This document shows, in pieces, positions 7,525-15,975 of a stretch of 64,000 bases of DNA. This DNA is from CBDBND01 sp965262665 (GTDB taxonomy: Bacteria; Pseudomonadota; Alphaproteobacteria; Rhodospirillales; Rhodospirillaceae), in assembly GCA_965262665.1 (NCBI GenBank), contig CBDHFR010000004.1:2976001-3040000 (forward strand), in the 5' to 3' direction. Position numbers and translations under genes: made by a program. Every line of letters starts with the position of its first letter. Positions within the stretch are counted from its first letter, which is position 1. The notes below the pieces were generated by a model. That model searched no databases, was not told the origin of the DNA, and saw only the letters and a program-made list of their open reading frames with translations.

Positions 7525-7938
7525 ATGGCAGTCGCACTCATTCCCGGTACACCTGAAGCTGAAGCCTTCGCCGTCATTCATGGCGTGTACGAAGCGTTCG
7601 CCGCCGGACGGCCAGACGATATCGAAGCCGTTCAGTTGCCGGAGTATTCCGTTTGGGACGCCTTGACGCCTGGTCTGAGAAAAACTTTGGATGAAGTGAA
7701 ACAATTTCATGCCGAAGATCAGACGGACAAGGTCGCGCGCGGCGACCACACGTGGTCTTTGGAGCTTCTAAAAATCGATATTCTCGGCGACATGGCTGTT
7801 GTCCTCAGTCAGCTCGAGTTCGCCTATATGCCGCCCAACCCTATTCGCATGAAAGCCCGGGTCACAGATGTGCTGCGCATGAAAGATGGGCGCTGGATGA
7901 TGTTTCACCACCACGAAAGCGAAGAACCGGCTCCCTAA
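7525..7938 (+). CDS. NTF2-like (SnoaL/DUF4440-type) protein
   Basis: A 137-residue soluble protein with the cone-shaped NTF2-like fold. The N-terminal helices PEAEAFAVIHGVYEAFAAGR are followed by a strand-rich half with HTWSLELLKIDILGDMAVV and RVTDVLRMKDGRWMMFHHHES. That last segment is the DGRWxxxHxH ending typical of SnoaL/DUF4440 proteins. The family includes ketosteroid-isomerase-like enzymes and non-enzymatic ligand binders. The histidine cluster could be part of the pocket, but no substrate can be inferred. ATG 7525 lies 33 bases after phaA on the same strand, so it may be read with the PHA operon. A link to PHA is not shown. Confidence 0.75.
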   Translation: MAVALIPGTPEAEAFAVIHGVYEAFAAGRPDDIEAVQLPEYSVWDALTPGLRKTLDEVKQFHAEDQTDKVARGDHTWSLELLKIDILGDMAVVLSQLEFAYMPPNPIRMKARVTDVLRMKDGRWMMFHHHESEEPAP

Positions 7939-8046
7939 CCCCAGGCTTACGCCGTGCGCTGATCGCGCTAAAGCATCCCTTTGCCAGTGGTTGCCCGTGC
8001 GCCTATGCTTTACTGACGAACACAGTATTCAACCGGGGAGGGCGCC

Positions 8047-9147
8047 ATGACCCACTCAAGATCATTAACGATCGTAAGTTTGGCTTTCTACGCCTGTTCC
8101 ATTTCACTCGCCGCTGCACAAAATGCGGAGATGACGCGTGTTGACGATGACGGCACCATCACCGGTAGTCTTTCCCCAGTTCCCGTATCGAGTTTTCTCA
8201 GTGAAGACGCCAAGGGACAGCTCACAGACCGTCTAAAACTAACCGGGCAACCGTCCTTTTCGGACGGCATTGAGAAGGCGCGTGCCTTTTCTGATCAGAT
8301 CGCGAAAAAGTCTCTGGACCGGTGGCTGGAGATTTATCCCGCCACGATTAATGAAACGACCATCAACGAGGCGGCGGTGGATATCGTCACGCCAAAGGCG
8401 GGTATCGCGCCTGGCAACGAAAACCGGGTGCTGCTCAATGCCCATATGGGCGGGTTCCAGGCCGGTAGCCGGTATGGCGGGCAGCTTGAATCCGTACCGC
8501 TCGCCGGTCATGCGGGAATCAAGATTTATGCCGTCGACTATCGCTTGGCACCCGAACACATCTATCCGGCAGCCAGAGAGGACATGGAAGCCATTTACCG
8601 GCATGTACTGGAAACCACACCAGCGGAAAACATTGGCATCTATGGCTGTTCGGCCGGCGGCACGTTGACCGGGCAGATGATTCCCTGGTTCATCGACAAA
8701 GGTCTGCCGCTGCCAGGGGCCATCAGCATTCAATGTGCGGGGATAATGAAGGATTTCTGGTTCGGTGGTGATTCGGCACAGACCAGCGGGCTACTCAACG
8801 GGCGTCCCATTCAAGCGGCCAGCACGAGACCCGAAAATCCACCGCGCAACTACTTTGAGGGAATCGACAAAAACGACCCGCTCATTACAACCGGTGAATT
8901 TCCCGATATCTTGGCTCAGTTTCCGCCCACTCTGGTGGTCACAGGCACCCGCGATATTTCCATGAGCAATGCCCTAATGACACACACCAGCCTGTTGCAA
9001 GCGGGCGCCCCGGCAGAACTGTTTGTGCAGGAGGGCCTGGGGCATGGCCATTTCTTCGCTTTTCCAGGCGCGCCTGAATCCTATGTGGCCTATGACATCG
9101 TGTGGAACTTCTTCGACCGTAACCTAGGTCAGAAACCTCAATCATAA
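8047..9147 (+). CDS. Secreted alpha/beta hydrolase of the hormone-sensitive lipase (esterase IV) type
   Basis: 366 residues with an N-terminal signal sequence (ending SLAAAQNAE), so probably periplasmic. The serine nucleophile is in GCSAGG (about residue 203) and the strand motif YAVDYRLAPEHIYPAAREDM is typical of the HSL family. The acid is likely in GTRDISMS and the histidine in GHGHFFAF. The oxyanion motif HGGG is changed to HMGG in NAHMGGF. Substrate is unknown; short-chain esters are usual for the family. ATG 8047 is preceded by GGGGAGGG. It converges on the MATE gene and the two overlap by 10 bases. Confidence 0.85.
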   Translation: MTHSRSLTIVSLAFYACSISLAAAQNAEMTRVDDDGTITGSLSPVPVSSFLSEDAKGQLTDRLKLTGQPSFSDGIEKARAFSDQIAKKSLDRWLEIYPATINETTINEAAVDIVTPKAGIAPGNENRVLLNAHMGGFQAGSRYGGQLESVPLAGHAGIKIYAVDYRLAPEHIYPAAREDMEAIYRHVLETTPAENIGIYGCSAGGTLTGQMIPWFIDKGLPLPGAISIQCAGIMKDFWFGGDSAQTSGLLNGRPIQAASTRPENPPRNYFEGIDKNDPLITTGEFPDILAQFPPTLVVTGTRDISMSNALMTHTSLLQAGAPAELFVQEGLGHGHFFAFPGAPESYVAYDIVWNFFDRNLGQKPQS

Positions 9148-10502
9148 CCCCGGCTGACGAGGGTAAAGCGGCCGCAAAGGAGCACAGCCGCGGCCGCCAA
9201 ATCCATCGCCAGGCCCAGCCAAATGCCCTCTACACCGTAGCCAAAGGGAAAGCCGAGCGTCCAGGCAACAGGAAATCCAACGCCCCAATAACTGATGGTG
9301 GCCAGGATCATGGGCACACGAGTGTCTTTATAGCCGCGCAAGATTCCGGCACCGATGACTTGCGCGCCGTCGAAAATTTGAAACACAGCGCAGATCATCA
9401 GCAGACGAACCACAACCACAATCACTTCCGCGTCCGTCGGCACGTCGGGATCCAATTGAAACAGCAGGGCCAAGCCGCAGGGAAAGGAAAGCATGACGGT
9501 GGCTGAAAAAATCATAAACCCGGTGCCCAACCAAAGGGTAGCAATTCCGGCACGTCGCGCCGCGCCGCCCATGTCCGCACCCATGTGATAGCCGACCCGC
9601 ACGTTGGCGGCCTGGGCAGCAGCCATAGGAATCATAAAGGCAGCCGATGCAATCACGATGGCCACTTGATGAGCTGCGAGTATGGTCGAGCCCAAGGTGC
9701 CAATCATCAAAGAAGAGCCCAGGAACATAAAAGTCTCTACGCTGAAGATTACGGCGATGGGCCAGCCCAGCCGGTTGAGTTCCTTGAACACAGACCAGTT
9801 GATCCTGCCCCAAAATTGCTTAGGCTTGGCGTCAGGTGTCAGCCAGATGGCGGCAGCGGACAGCGCGGCCATGGCCCACAACACAATCACCGTCGCCGTG
9901 CTCAAGCCGAGATAGCCCAATTCCGGCAATCCCCACGCACCATAGATAAGACCGTAGTCGAGCAATCCGTTGGCAATCAGGCCAAAAATTGCGATCCAAA
10001 GAATGAGCCGGGGATGGTTCATTGCCGAAAGATAGAACCGCATCGTGGCAATGAGCATCGCAGCCGGCCCACCCAAGACAATGATTTGCACGTAGATCGA
10101 AATATCACGGGCGAGTTCAGGCGGTTCGCCGATCATCAGCAGGACCGGTTCAAAGTTCCACAAAGCAAAACACAGAGGAACGGTGCATAGCAGCGCCAGC
10201 ACCAATCCGGCGCGCAGAACGCCTGAGATCCCAGATGTGTCGCCGGCACCGCGCGCATGGGAAATGAGAATGGCGACGCTGGCCACGGCATTCTGAAACA
10301 CACCCGTGATGACAAAGAAGACGGACCCGCCCAAACCACCGGCAGCCAATGCGTCCCGGCCAATGGACCCGAGCAGAACCGTGTCGGTCAATCCCATGCC
10401 CATTTGCGCGACCAATGCACCAGCCAGGGGCAATGCGAGATGAAAGGTCGCATTGAGCTCCTGTCGGAAGGTGGGCGGTGAATGTGTGGTCGGGTGGGTC
10501 AC
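9138..10502 (-). CDS. MATE family efflux transporter (NorM-like)
   Basis: 454 residues of inner-membrane protein with about 12 hydrophobic segments in two similar halves, as in MATE proteins. The first half opens with LALPLAGALVAQMGMGLTDTVLLG, the typical MatE start. The second half restarts near VFKELNRLGWPIAVIFSVETFMF, with the conserved AAHQVAI after it. MATE pumps export cationic drugs and toxic metabolites against Na+ or H+ gradients; which is used here is unknown. Its 3' end overlaps the convergent hydrolase. About 60 bases upstream of its start lies the IS-A right-end fragment, so its native promoter region has been cut short by IS activity. Confidence 0.92.
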   Translation of the reverse strand: MTHPTTHSPPTFRQELNATFHLALPLAGALVAQMGMGLTDTVLLGSIGRDALAAGGLGGSVFFVITGVFQNAVASVAILISHARGAGDTSGISGVLRAGLVLALLCTVPLCFALWNFEPVLLMIGEPPELARDISIYVQIIVLGGPAAMLIATMRFYLSAMNHPRLILWIAIFGLIANGLLDYGLIYGAWGLPELGYLGLSTATVIVLWAMAALSAAAIWLTPDAKPKQFWGRINWSVFKELNRLGWPIAVIFSVETFMFLGSSLMIGTLGSTILAAHQVAIVIASAAFMIPMAAAQAANVRVGYHMGADMGGAARRAGIATLWLGTGFMIFSATVMLSFPCGLALLFQLDPDVPTDAEVIVVVVRLLMICAVFQIFDGAQVIGAGILRGYKDTRVPMILATISYWGVGFPVAWTLGFPFGYGVEGIWLGLAMDLAAAAVLLCGRFTLVSRGYD

Positions 10503-10575
10503 GTTACGGTCTTTCAGAGGAAGCGGCCGGCCGGCGGCTCCGTGAGGAGACCGCGCCGATTAGGTCGATGGTCTA

Positions 10576-10732
10576 ATACCAACGGTCATTGAATTTGACC
10601 TTCGTGTGCCCATTTGCGCATACCAATCGACATGATTTTCGAGGGCTTGTCGATGAGCTTGTTCCAGGCGTGGCATGCCGCATCGACGATGTCTTCGTAA
10701 CTGTCGAAGACGCGGTGCGACAGGTAGGTCTG
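10576..10732 (-). mobile_element. IS-A right-end fragment
   Basis: 157 bases nearly identical to 2548-2704 of the near-complete IS-A copy, including the terminal repeat ATACCAACGGTC and the codons for the last about 45 transposase residues (DIVDAACHAWNKLIDKPSK). Identity stops abruptly at GGTAGGTCTG, where IS-B sequence begins. It forms the broken left border of the IS-B remnant, which suggests a recombination or deletion joining the two elements. Confidence 0.85.
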
Positions 10733-11639
10733 CCGCAACACCACGGTAGCCTCTGAGGCTATTGCGGTCGTCCCACAGGTCGTCGACGGTTCTGGCGGCG
10801 GCCTTTCTCAGGAGCGCCTTGAGTTTGGCGAAGGCCATCTCGATCGGGTTGCAGTCGGGACTGTAGGGCGGCAGATACAGCAGGGTTGCGCCGGCGGCTT
10901 CGATGGCCTGGCGGATGCCAGCGACCTTGTGGGCGGGCAGGTTGGCCATGACGACGCTGTCTCCGGGGTCGAGTTCGGGTACCAGGACCTGTTCCACATA
11001 GGCCTTGAAGGCAGCCCCATGCATCGGCCCGTCGAGGAGCATCGGGGGGCCCGCCAGGCCCCGGAGAGGCGCAAGCCGGCGGTCAACGTGGTGGTCTTCC
11101 AATGGCCATGGGGTATGGCGGCCCGGCACCGTTCGCCTTTGCGCGACCATCCCCGCAGCCGCGCCATCTTCATCGACGCGCCGGTCTGGTCGATGAAGAT
11201 CAGCCGTTCCGGAGCGAGCCCTGCCTGGCCTTCGAACCAGAGCCGGCGCCGCGCGAGCACGTCCGGGCGCTGCTGCTCCGCTGCATGGCCGGTCTTTTTT
11301 GTGCGTCAGCCCGCGCTTGGCGAAGAAGTGCCAGACCGTCGACGGGCACACCCGAACCCCGTGCGACGCCGCCAGCTTCTCGCCAATCTCGGCCAGCGTC
11401 ATAGCCTTGGTCTGCGCCACCAGAGCCAGGATAAAGGCCTCATGCGCATCCAGCTTCGAGCCCGGCGGTTGGCCCTGGCGGTCGGGCTCGATCGAGCCCA
11501 TCTCGCGCCAGCGCCGGTGCCAGTGGATCGCCGTCGCTGGCGCGACACGAAAACGCGCCGCCGCCCCCCGTGCAGACAGACCCCCAGTGACCGCCTCGAC
11601 GACCCGCCGGCGAAGATCATTCCCGTAACAATGCCCCAT
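10733..11639 (-). pseudogene. IS630-family transposase of IS-B, frameshifted
   Basis: On the minus strand, ATG 11639 starts MGHCYGNDLRRRVVEAVTGG, with helix-turn-helix ARGAAARFRVAPATAIHWHRRW and the winged region CPSTVWHFFAKRGLTHKK. The DDE half lies in other frames: LIFIDQTGASMKMARLRGW with the first Asp, GDSVVMANLPAHKV in place of the usual second Asp motif, and LLYLPPYSPDCNPIEMAFAKLK with the Glu. The first break is at a run of six A (about 11296-11301), exactly where the same protein position in IS-C has a poly-A run. A second frame change lies near 11055-11065. The last residues are replaced by the IS-A fragment. Confidence 0.75.
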
Positions 11640-11726
11640 GTCTGACACCAAATCGCCTCGGGATATAGAATCATGGAGTGGGACGCTTGGGAATCCCCTT
11701 CGATTCACAATTCAGTCAAACCGCTC
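10733..11726 (-). mobile_element. IS630-type element IS-B, missing its right end
   Basis: A second IS630-like element, different in sequence from IS-A. The likely left terminus is GAGCGGTTTGACTGAATTG (complement, ending at 11726) next to TA at 11727-11728. It resembles the GAGCGTTTCCGA end of IS-C. The other terminus is lost at the junction with the IS-A fragment. Its insertion is what cuts off the PAS-domain sensor gene that follows. Confidence 0.7.
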
Positions 11727-11727
11727 T

Positions 11728-14132
11728 AGCGGTTTGTCCATATCACGCATCGCTGACGTCGCCGCATTGAACGTATCGATATCGTCAGGATGAACTAGGC
11801 AATTGAACGTATTTTCATCGGGAATAAAGGAGGGACTAAAGTCAAGTATTTCGTAGGATTTCGGCGACTATTCAACGGTACGGTCAGTCCAACTATGGTT
11901 GAAATAGCCGGCTTGGGATGCCTCAAGCGCGAGTTCGAGTTTTTCCTTACTCCGTTCTATTTCGATGGCAGTCGTCTTCTGGTCGGTTATATCAATAATA
12001 AAACCGACACTGCGGACAGGATTGCCATCTTCATCACGCTGGGCGTTCGCTCTCAATTGAATCCATATCCAACGCCCATCGCCATGTTTTACTCGGCATT
12101 CTGTTGCCAAGCCCCCTTCCAAATTCCGGTAGGCGGTGGTGTCTTTTTTGAATGTTTCTTGATCATCGGGGTGGACCAGCGCGGCAAATGTCTGCAAATC
12201 CGGCTCAAAGTTAGGATCGGTAATACCGAGTATTTCTTTTAGGCGAGGGGACAATTTGTGGGTCACTTCGTCCCATTGCCGATAGAAGAAGCCGGCTCCG
12301 GCGGCTTGCATCGCCAATTCCAACGTTTCTTCGCTCCGGCGTTGCCGTTCCATTTCTTCACGGCGCTCCGTGATATCAATGATAAAACCGACACTACGCA
12401 CCGGTTCACCATTTTCATTTTTTTGTAATTCGGCCCGTATTAGCACCCATATCCAGCGGCCGTCGGCGTGTTTAACACGGCATTCCGTCTCTAAATTTTC
12501 CTCCGATTCTTGAAAACTGAGAACATTTTGGCGCAGTGACTCTTGATCGTCTGGATGAAGCAGCGCGTTGAAAGATTCCGTTGTCGGCACAAACGTCTCG
12601 TCGGTTATACCGAGAATTTCTTTCAGCCGCGGCGACCAATAGATTTCGTTTTGATCCCACTCGCGATCAAAAAATCCAGCTTCGGCCGCTTTAATGGCTA
12701 GCTCTAACGTTTCCTGATTCTTTCTCAGGAGCTCTTGTTCTTCACGGCGCTGTGAAACGTTGGTTACCGAACCGACCATCCGGGTTGCGAACCCGTGCTC
12801 GTCTTTAACCGCACGGCCACGGCTGTGTATCCATGTATAGGTGCCATCGGCACGTCGCATGCGGTATTCGATGTCGTAGGGTGCTTTACCCTTGAGATGA
12901 TCTTGGAAAACCTGCTGCATACGTTCGAGATCATCAGGATGACAAAGATCTATATGTAGCGCGATGCTCGGACGCCACTCTTCTTGGGTATAGCCTAACA
13001 TTTCCGGCATTTCCGGCATTTGCGGTGTGGTGACCAACTGGTCCTCGATTATATCCCAGTCCCAGATGGCAGCACCGGTGGCCTCGATCGCCCGGTCGGG
13101 CATGTCTTCGTTGCGGGACAACGCAAGAGTAGCTTCCTTGCGGTCAGTGATGTCCTGGGTCACTCCGAAACGGCGACGGACGTTGCCATGGTCGTCGCGT
13201 TCGACCCCTCCCCTCATGAGGATATGGCGCACGCTGCCATCCGGTCGTTGAATGCGGGCCTCCAATTCAAAGTCCTCGGACCCTTCGATCATGCGCGTGA
13301 TCTGATCCTGAAAACGCGGGCGATCTTCCGGGAGAATGCACGACAATACAGCGTCATTTGTAGGTACAAAGGTCTCGGGATCTTGTCCGCAAATGACGAA
13401 CATCTCATCCGACCATTGAGACGGTCCATCCACCGACTCTTGCGACCAATGGCCGACGTTGGCCACGGCTTCGGAACGCATGAGATCTTCCGTTGCTCTG
13501 GAGAGTCGCCGCTCTAGTTCACTTTGGTTGTAGATATATCGGCGGAGCAAGAGGATTCCGATACCACCGACCATAAGCACTAGGAAACACAAGCCAACAA
13601 AAGCGATATCAAGAAATCTGTTCAGGAGAGGTCCAGCCTCTGCACGGCTGACACGCACACCGACATATCCGAGCAGATCTTCGCCGGCATGAAACGCAAG
13701 AAACGCTTCTGCTGTGGTCGGCGACGGCACACCGGTTGGCCCAGCAACATTTGATCGGGAAACGCTCTCTTCACGACGCAAGGTGTCTAGTTCGGTTGAA
13801 GTCAAAGAAGTGAATGGAATCCCCGACGATGATGCGGCCAGCTGTCCGTCTGTGTTAAACACGCCATACCAAAGGATAAGCCCATCCGATATCGCCAGGT
13901 TGACACGCTCTTCCACGCGAACGGATTCAAAATTAATACCGTCACTCAGGTTCGGATCAGCGACGGAAAATGACAAAATCTCAGCCCATTGGTCGGCAGA
14001 GTTTGTCGAAATCTGACTGAGGATAAGATTGCGCGCACCTTGAATACCGATATAAGCGGCAGTAAGACCAGCAATGGCAATTGCGATCGAGATCGCAGTT
14101 AGCCGTCCAAAATGTCGGTTTGTGTAGGTCAT
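11728..14132 (-). pseudogene. Membrane-bound multi-PAS sensor, nonsense-interrupted and truncated by IS-B
   Basis: From ATG 14132 there is a transmembrane helix (residues 10-35), a periplasmic sensing region of about 140 residues, a second helix (about 180-200), then PAS/PAC units in series near 215-335, 345-460, 470-590, 600-720 and 735 on. Units three and four are close duplicates (both with SPRLKEILGIT, HPDDQE and GFIIDIT). A TAG at 11868-11870 interrupts unit five after TDRTVE. The same frame continues with PAS-like sequence (IPDENTFNCLVHPDDIDTFN) to 11728, where IS-B begins at a TA. The expected output domain (kinase, GGDEF or other) is missing. The product as read would be a 754-residue sensor with no output. 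Confidence 0.82.
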
Positions 14133-14231
14133 GGAGGGCCAGCCTAGTGGGGACGCCAGTTTGTTTCAGTCTGCCAAAATTTTGCACGAAATACCGGCGG
14201 ATCGTGCCACTCAACTCTGGGTGGAGCTTAC

Positions 14232-15293
14232 TTACGCGCGTTCGATTTGGTCGGCTCGCTTGAGAAAATCAAGCACAAGCGCGCCTGCTACCGCGATGAG
14301 TAAACCAACAACGAACGACACCGCAAGGATGAGGGGCTTGTTCGGCGCGACCGGCTTCAACGACATCACCGTCCCCTGACCGAGAGCCCGCGTTGCCTGA
14401 ATGTTTTTCAGGAAGGTCATGCGATATTCAATCTCGTTTTGCGCCGTTTTCTGTTCCTGGGCGTTGTTGTCCAACTTGACCTGGGCATCGGCTCGAATGA
14501 CGAAGATATTGACCTTATCCCGGTTCTCGATATTGACCAGCACCGTGCGCCAAGCGCCGATTTGATTGGACAGCATGAGGATTTGGGTCGATTGGTTTCC
14601 GTCGCTGCTACCGCGCGCCTGTATTTTATCAATTTCCGCCTCTGCACTGGCGATACGTTCTTTTAGTTCCTGCGTATAGTCATCAAGAGACACAAGGGTG
14701 TCGCCGATGGAGGACAGGTGATTGGTCAACGCCCGCTCTTGCGCCACCATCTCACCGAGTTTTTGTTCCGCTTCCGCTAATGAGATTTCAGCATTGGCAT
14801 GCACGGCTTCAACAGTGCGGTTGTGGTCTTCCACTAGTTCCTGCACAACCCGGTTGTGCAGTTCTGATATCAGATCCCGTTGGTCCCGCAGCGCCTCTGA
14901 CAACAGCTGCACGACCTGACTGTTCTCCAAGCCGCTGACTTCAATCACATACTCCTCCGGTCCGTCCGGATTCTGTTGCACGAACTGGTTGGCAATGAGG
15001 GGGATGTAACCGTTCAGCAGTTTGTCTGACACCGTGGTCGATGCTTCGATGGGCAAAATCTCGTCGTTTTGGATTTGGTTACCGATTTCGATGGCGGTGG
15101 TGAATTCGTGGACCGGCGGTAAGTAAAACGCCAAGGCGGCACCGATGGCAGTAATCAACACGATGGCCGTCGTCGCAAATTTGCGATACGTGCGAATCAC
15201 CAGCCAGAGATCCATCACGGTCACATCTTGTGCAGCCTGGGATTGGGCTGGGGTTAGCGCGCTTGCCAGTCCGTTTGCCGTCGTGTCGGCCAT
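14232..15293 (-). CDS. Wzz-like chain length determinant / polysaccharide co-polymerase
   Basis: 353 residues from ATG 15293, which has AAGGACTT just upstream; the frame is open 14 codons further. Two membrane helices bracket a long periplasmic helical region, the plan of Wzz proteins. The first is near residue 45 (TAIVLITAIGAALAFYLPP). The second, near the C-terminus (LILAVSFVVGLLIAVAGALV), follows the conserved proline-rich PVAPNKP motif. The middle is rich in heptads (EISLAEAEQKLGEMVAQE). Such proteins set the length of O-antigen or exopolysaccharide chains made by Wzy. No C-terminal tyrosine-kinase domain is present. It is divergent from the response regulator and the glycosyltransferase gene. 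Confidence 0.8.
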   Translation of the reverse strand: MADTTANGLASALTPAQSQAAQDVTVMDLWLVIRTYRKFATTAIVLITAIGAALAFYLPPVHEFTTAIEIGNQIQNDEILPIEASTTVSDKLLNGYIPLIANQFVQQNPDGPEEYVIEVSGLENSQVVQLLSEALRDQRDLISELHNRVVQELVEDHNRTVEAVHANAEISLAEAEQKLGEMVAQERALTNHLSSIGDTLVSLDDYTQELKERIASAEAEIDKIQARGSSDGNQSTQILMLSNQIGAWRTVLVNIENRDKVNIFVIRADAQVKLDNNAQEQKTAQNEIEYRMTFLKNIQATRALGQGTVMSLKPVAPNKPLILAVSFVVGLLIAVAGALVLDFLKRADQIERA

Positions 15294-15454
15294 CGCCAAG
15301 TCCTTATAATATATCAAGAAAGCAGGGTTGCCCACCTTCAGAAGTCCGCCTTTGTAAGATGTTTACCGCCAATGTGTAAGATTTTCCCTTCGTTTGCAGG
15401 GGTGGCCGACGTCTGGGGTACGCTGCCGACCGGTCTGTCAAAGAGGAGGGCGCC

Positions 15455-15925
15455 ATGCCAGGGCTGCAAAACGCGCCGGAACTGGACCCCAAGTCTATCG
15501 ATTTTCGCAAAATGGAAGTCCTGCTTGTTGAGGACGACTACCACACCCGTGAGATGGTCAAGCAGGTCCTCAAGCAGGTCGGTATAAAAACGGTCCATGT
15601 GGCGGAGAACGGCCGTGAAGCCGTGAATTTGCTGTTGGCCGTTCACGGTTCGATCGATATAGCCTTTCTCGACCTGGACATGCCCGTGATGGGTGGATTC
15701 ACGTGCCTGAAGGTGATTCGCGCAGCGCCCAAGGATTTCATTTCCCACTTGCCCGTGGTCATTCTCACCGCCTATGCCGGGTTGTCTCAATTGGAGAAAG
15801 CCGCTGGCCTAGGAATTTCAGGGTTTCTCTCAAAACCGGTGTCCATCAAAACGCTGACCGATGCCATTACTAAAGCGGTGAACGGTGAAATGATTGACCC
15901 TGAACAGGTCGGAGGTCTGGGCTAG
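15455..15925 (+). CDS. Single-domain response regulator (CheY-like receiver)
   Basis: 156 residues with one receiver domain at about residues 20-140 and no output domain. The acidic pocket is VEDD (Asp27/Asp28), the phospho-acceptor is Asp73 in FLDLDMP, the conserved Thr is in ILTAYAG and the Lys in FLSKPVS. ATG 15455 follows AAGAGGAGGG, a strong ribosome site. The gene is divergent from wzz and directly before the polysaccharide glycosyltransferase. It might transmit signals to that locus, or receive them from the PAS sensor that lies beyond wzz, but that sensor now lacks an output domain. Confidence 0.88.
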   Translation: MPGLQNAPELDPKSIDFRKMEVLLVEDDYHTREMVKQVLKQVGIKTVHVAENGREAVNLLLAVHGSIDIAFLDLDMPVMGGFTCLKVIRAAPKDFISHLPVVILTAYAGLSQLEKAAGLGISGFLSKPVSIKTLTDAITKAVNGEMIDPEQVGGLG

Positions 15926-15975
15926 TTTTCTGATCGGGGATTCCGCCTATTGCTACTGCCCTGTATAAGGGCGCC

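Noticed and set aside
9585..10190. Plus-strand frame of 201 codons.
   Set aside because: Antisense shadow of the MATE gene; His/Gln-rich low-complexity product.
11712..11736. AAACCGCTCTAGCGGTTT palindrome as an operator.
   Set aside because: It lies at the IS-B terminus/TA junction and is better explained by the element end meeting its target.
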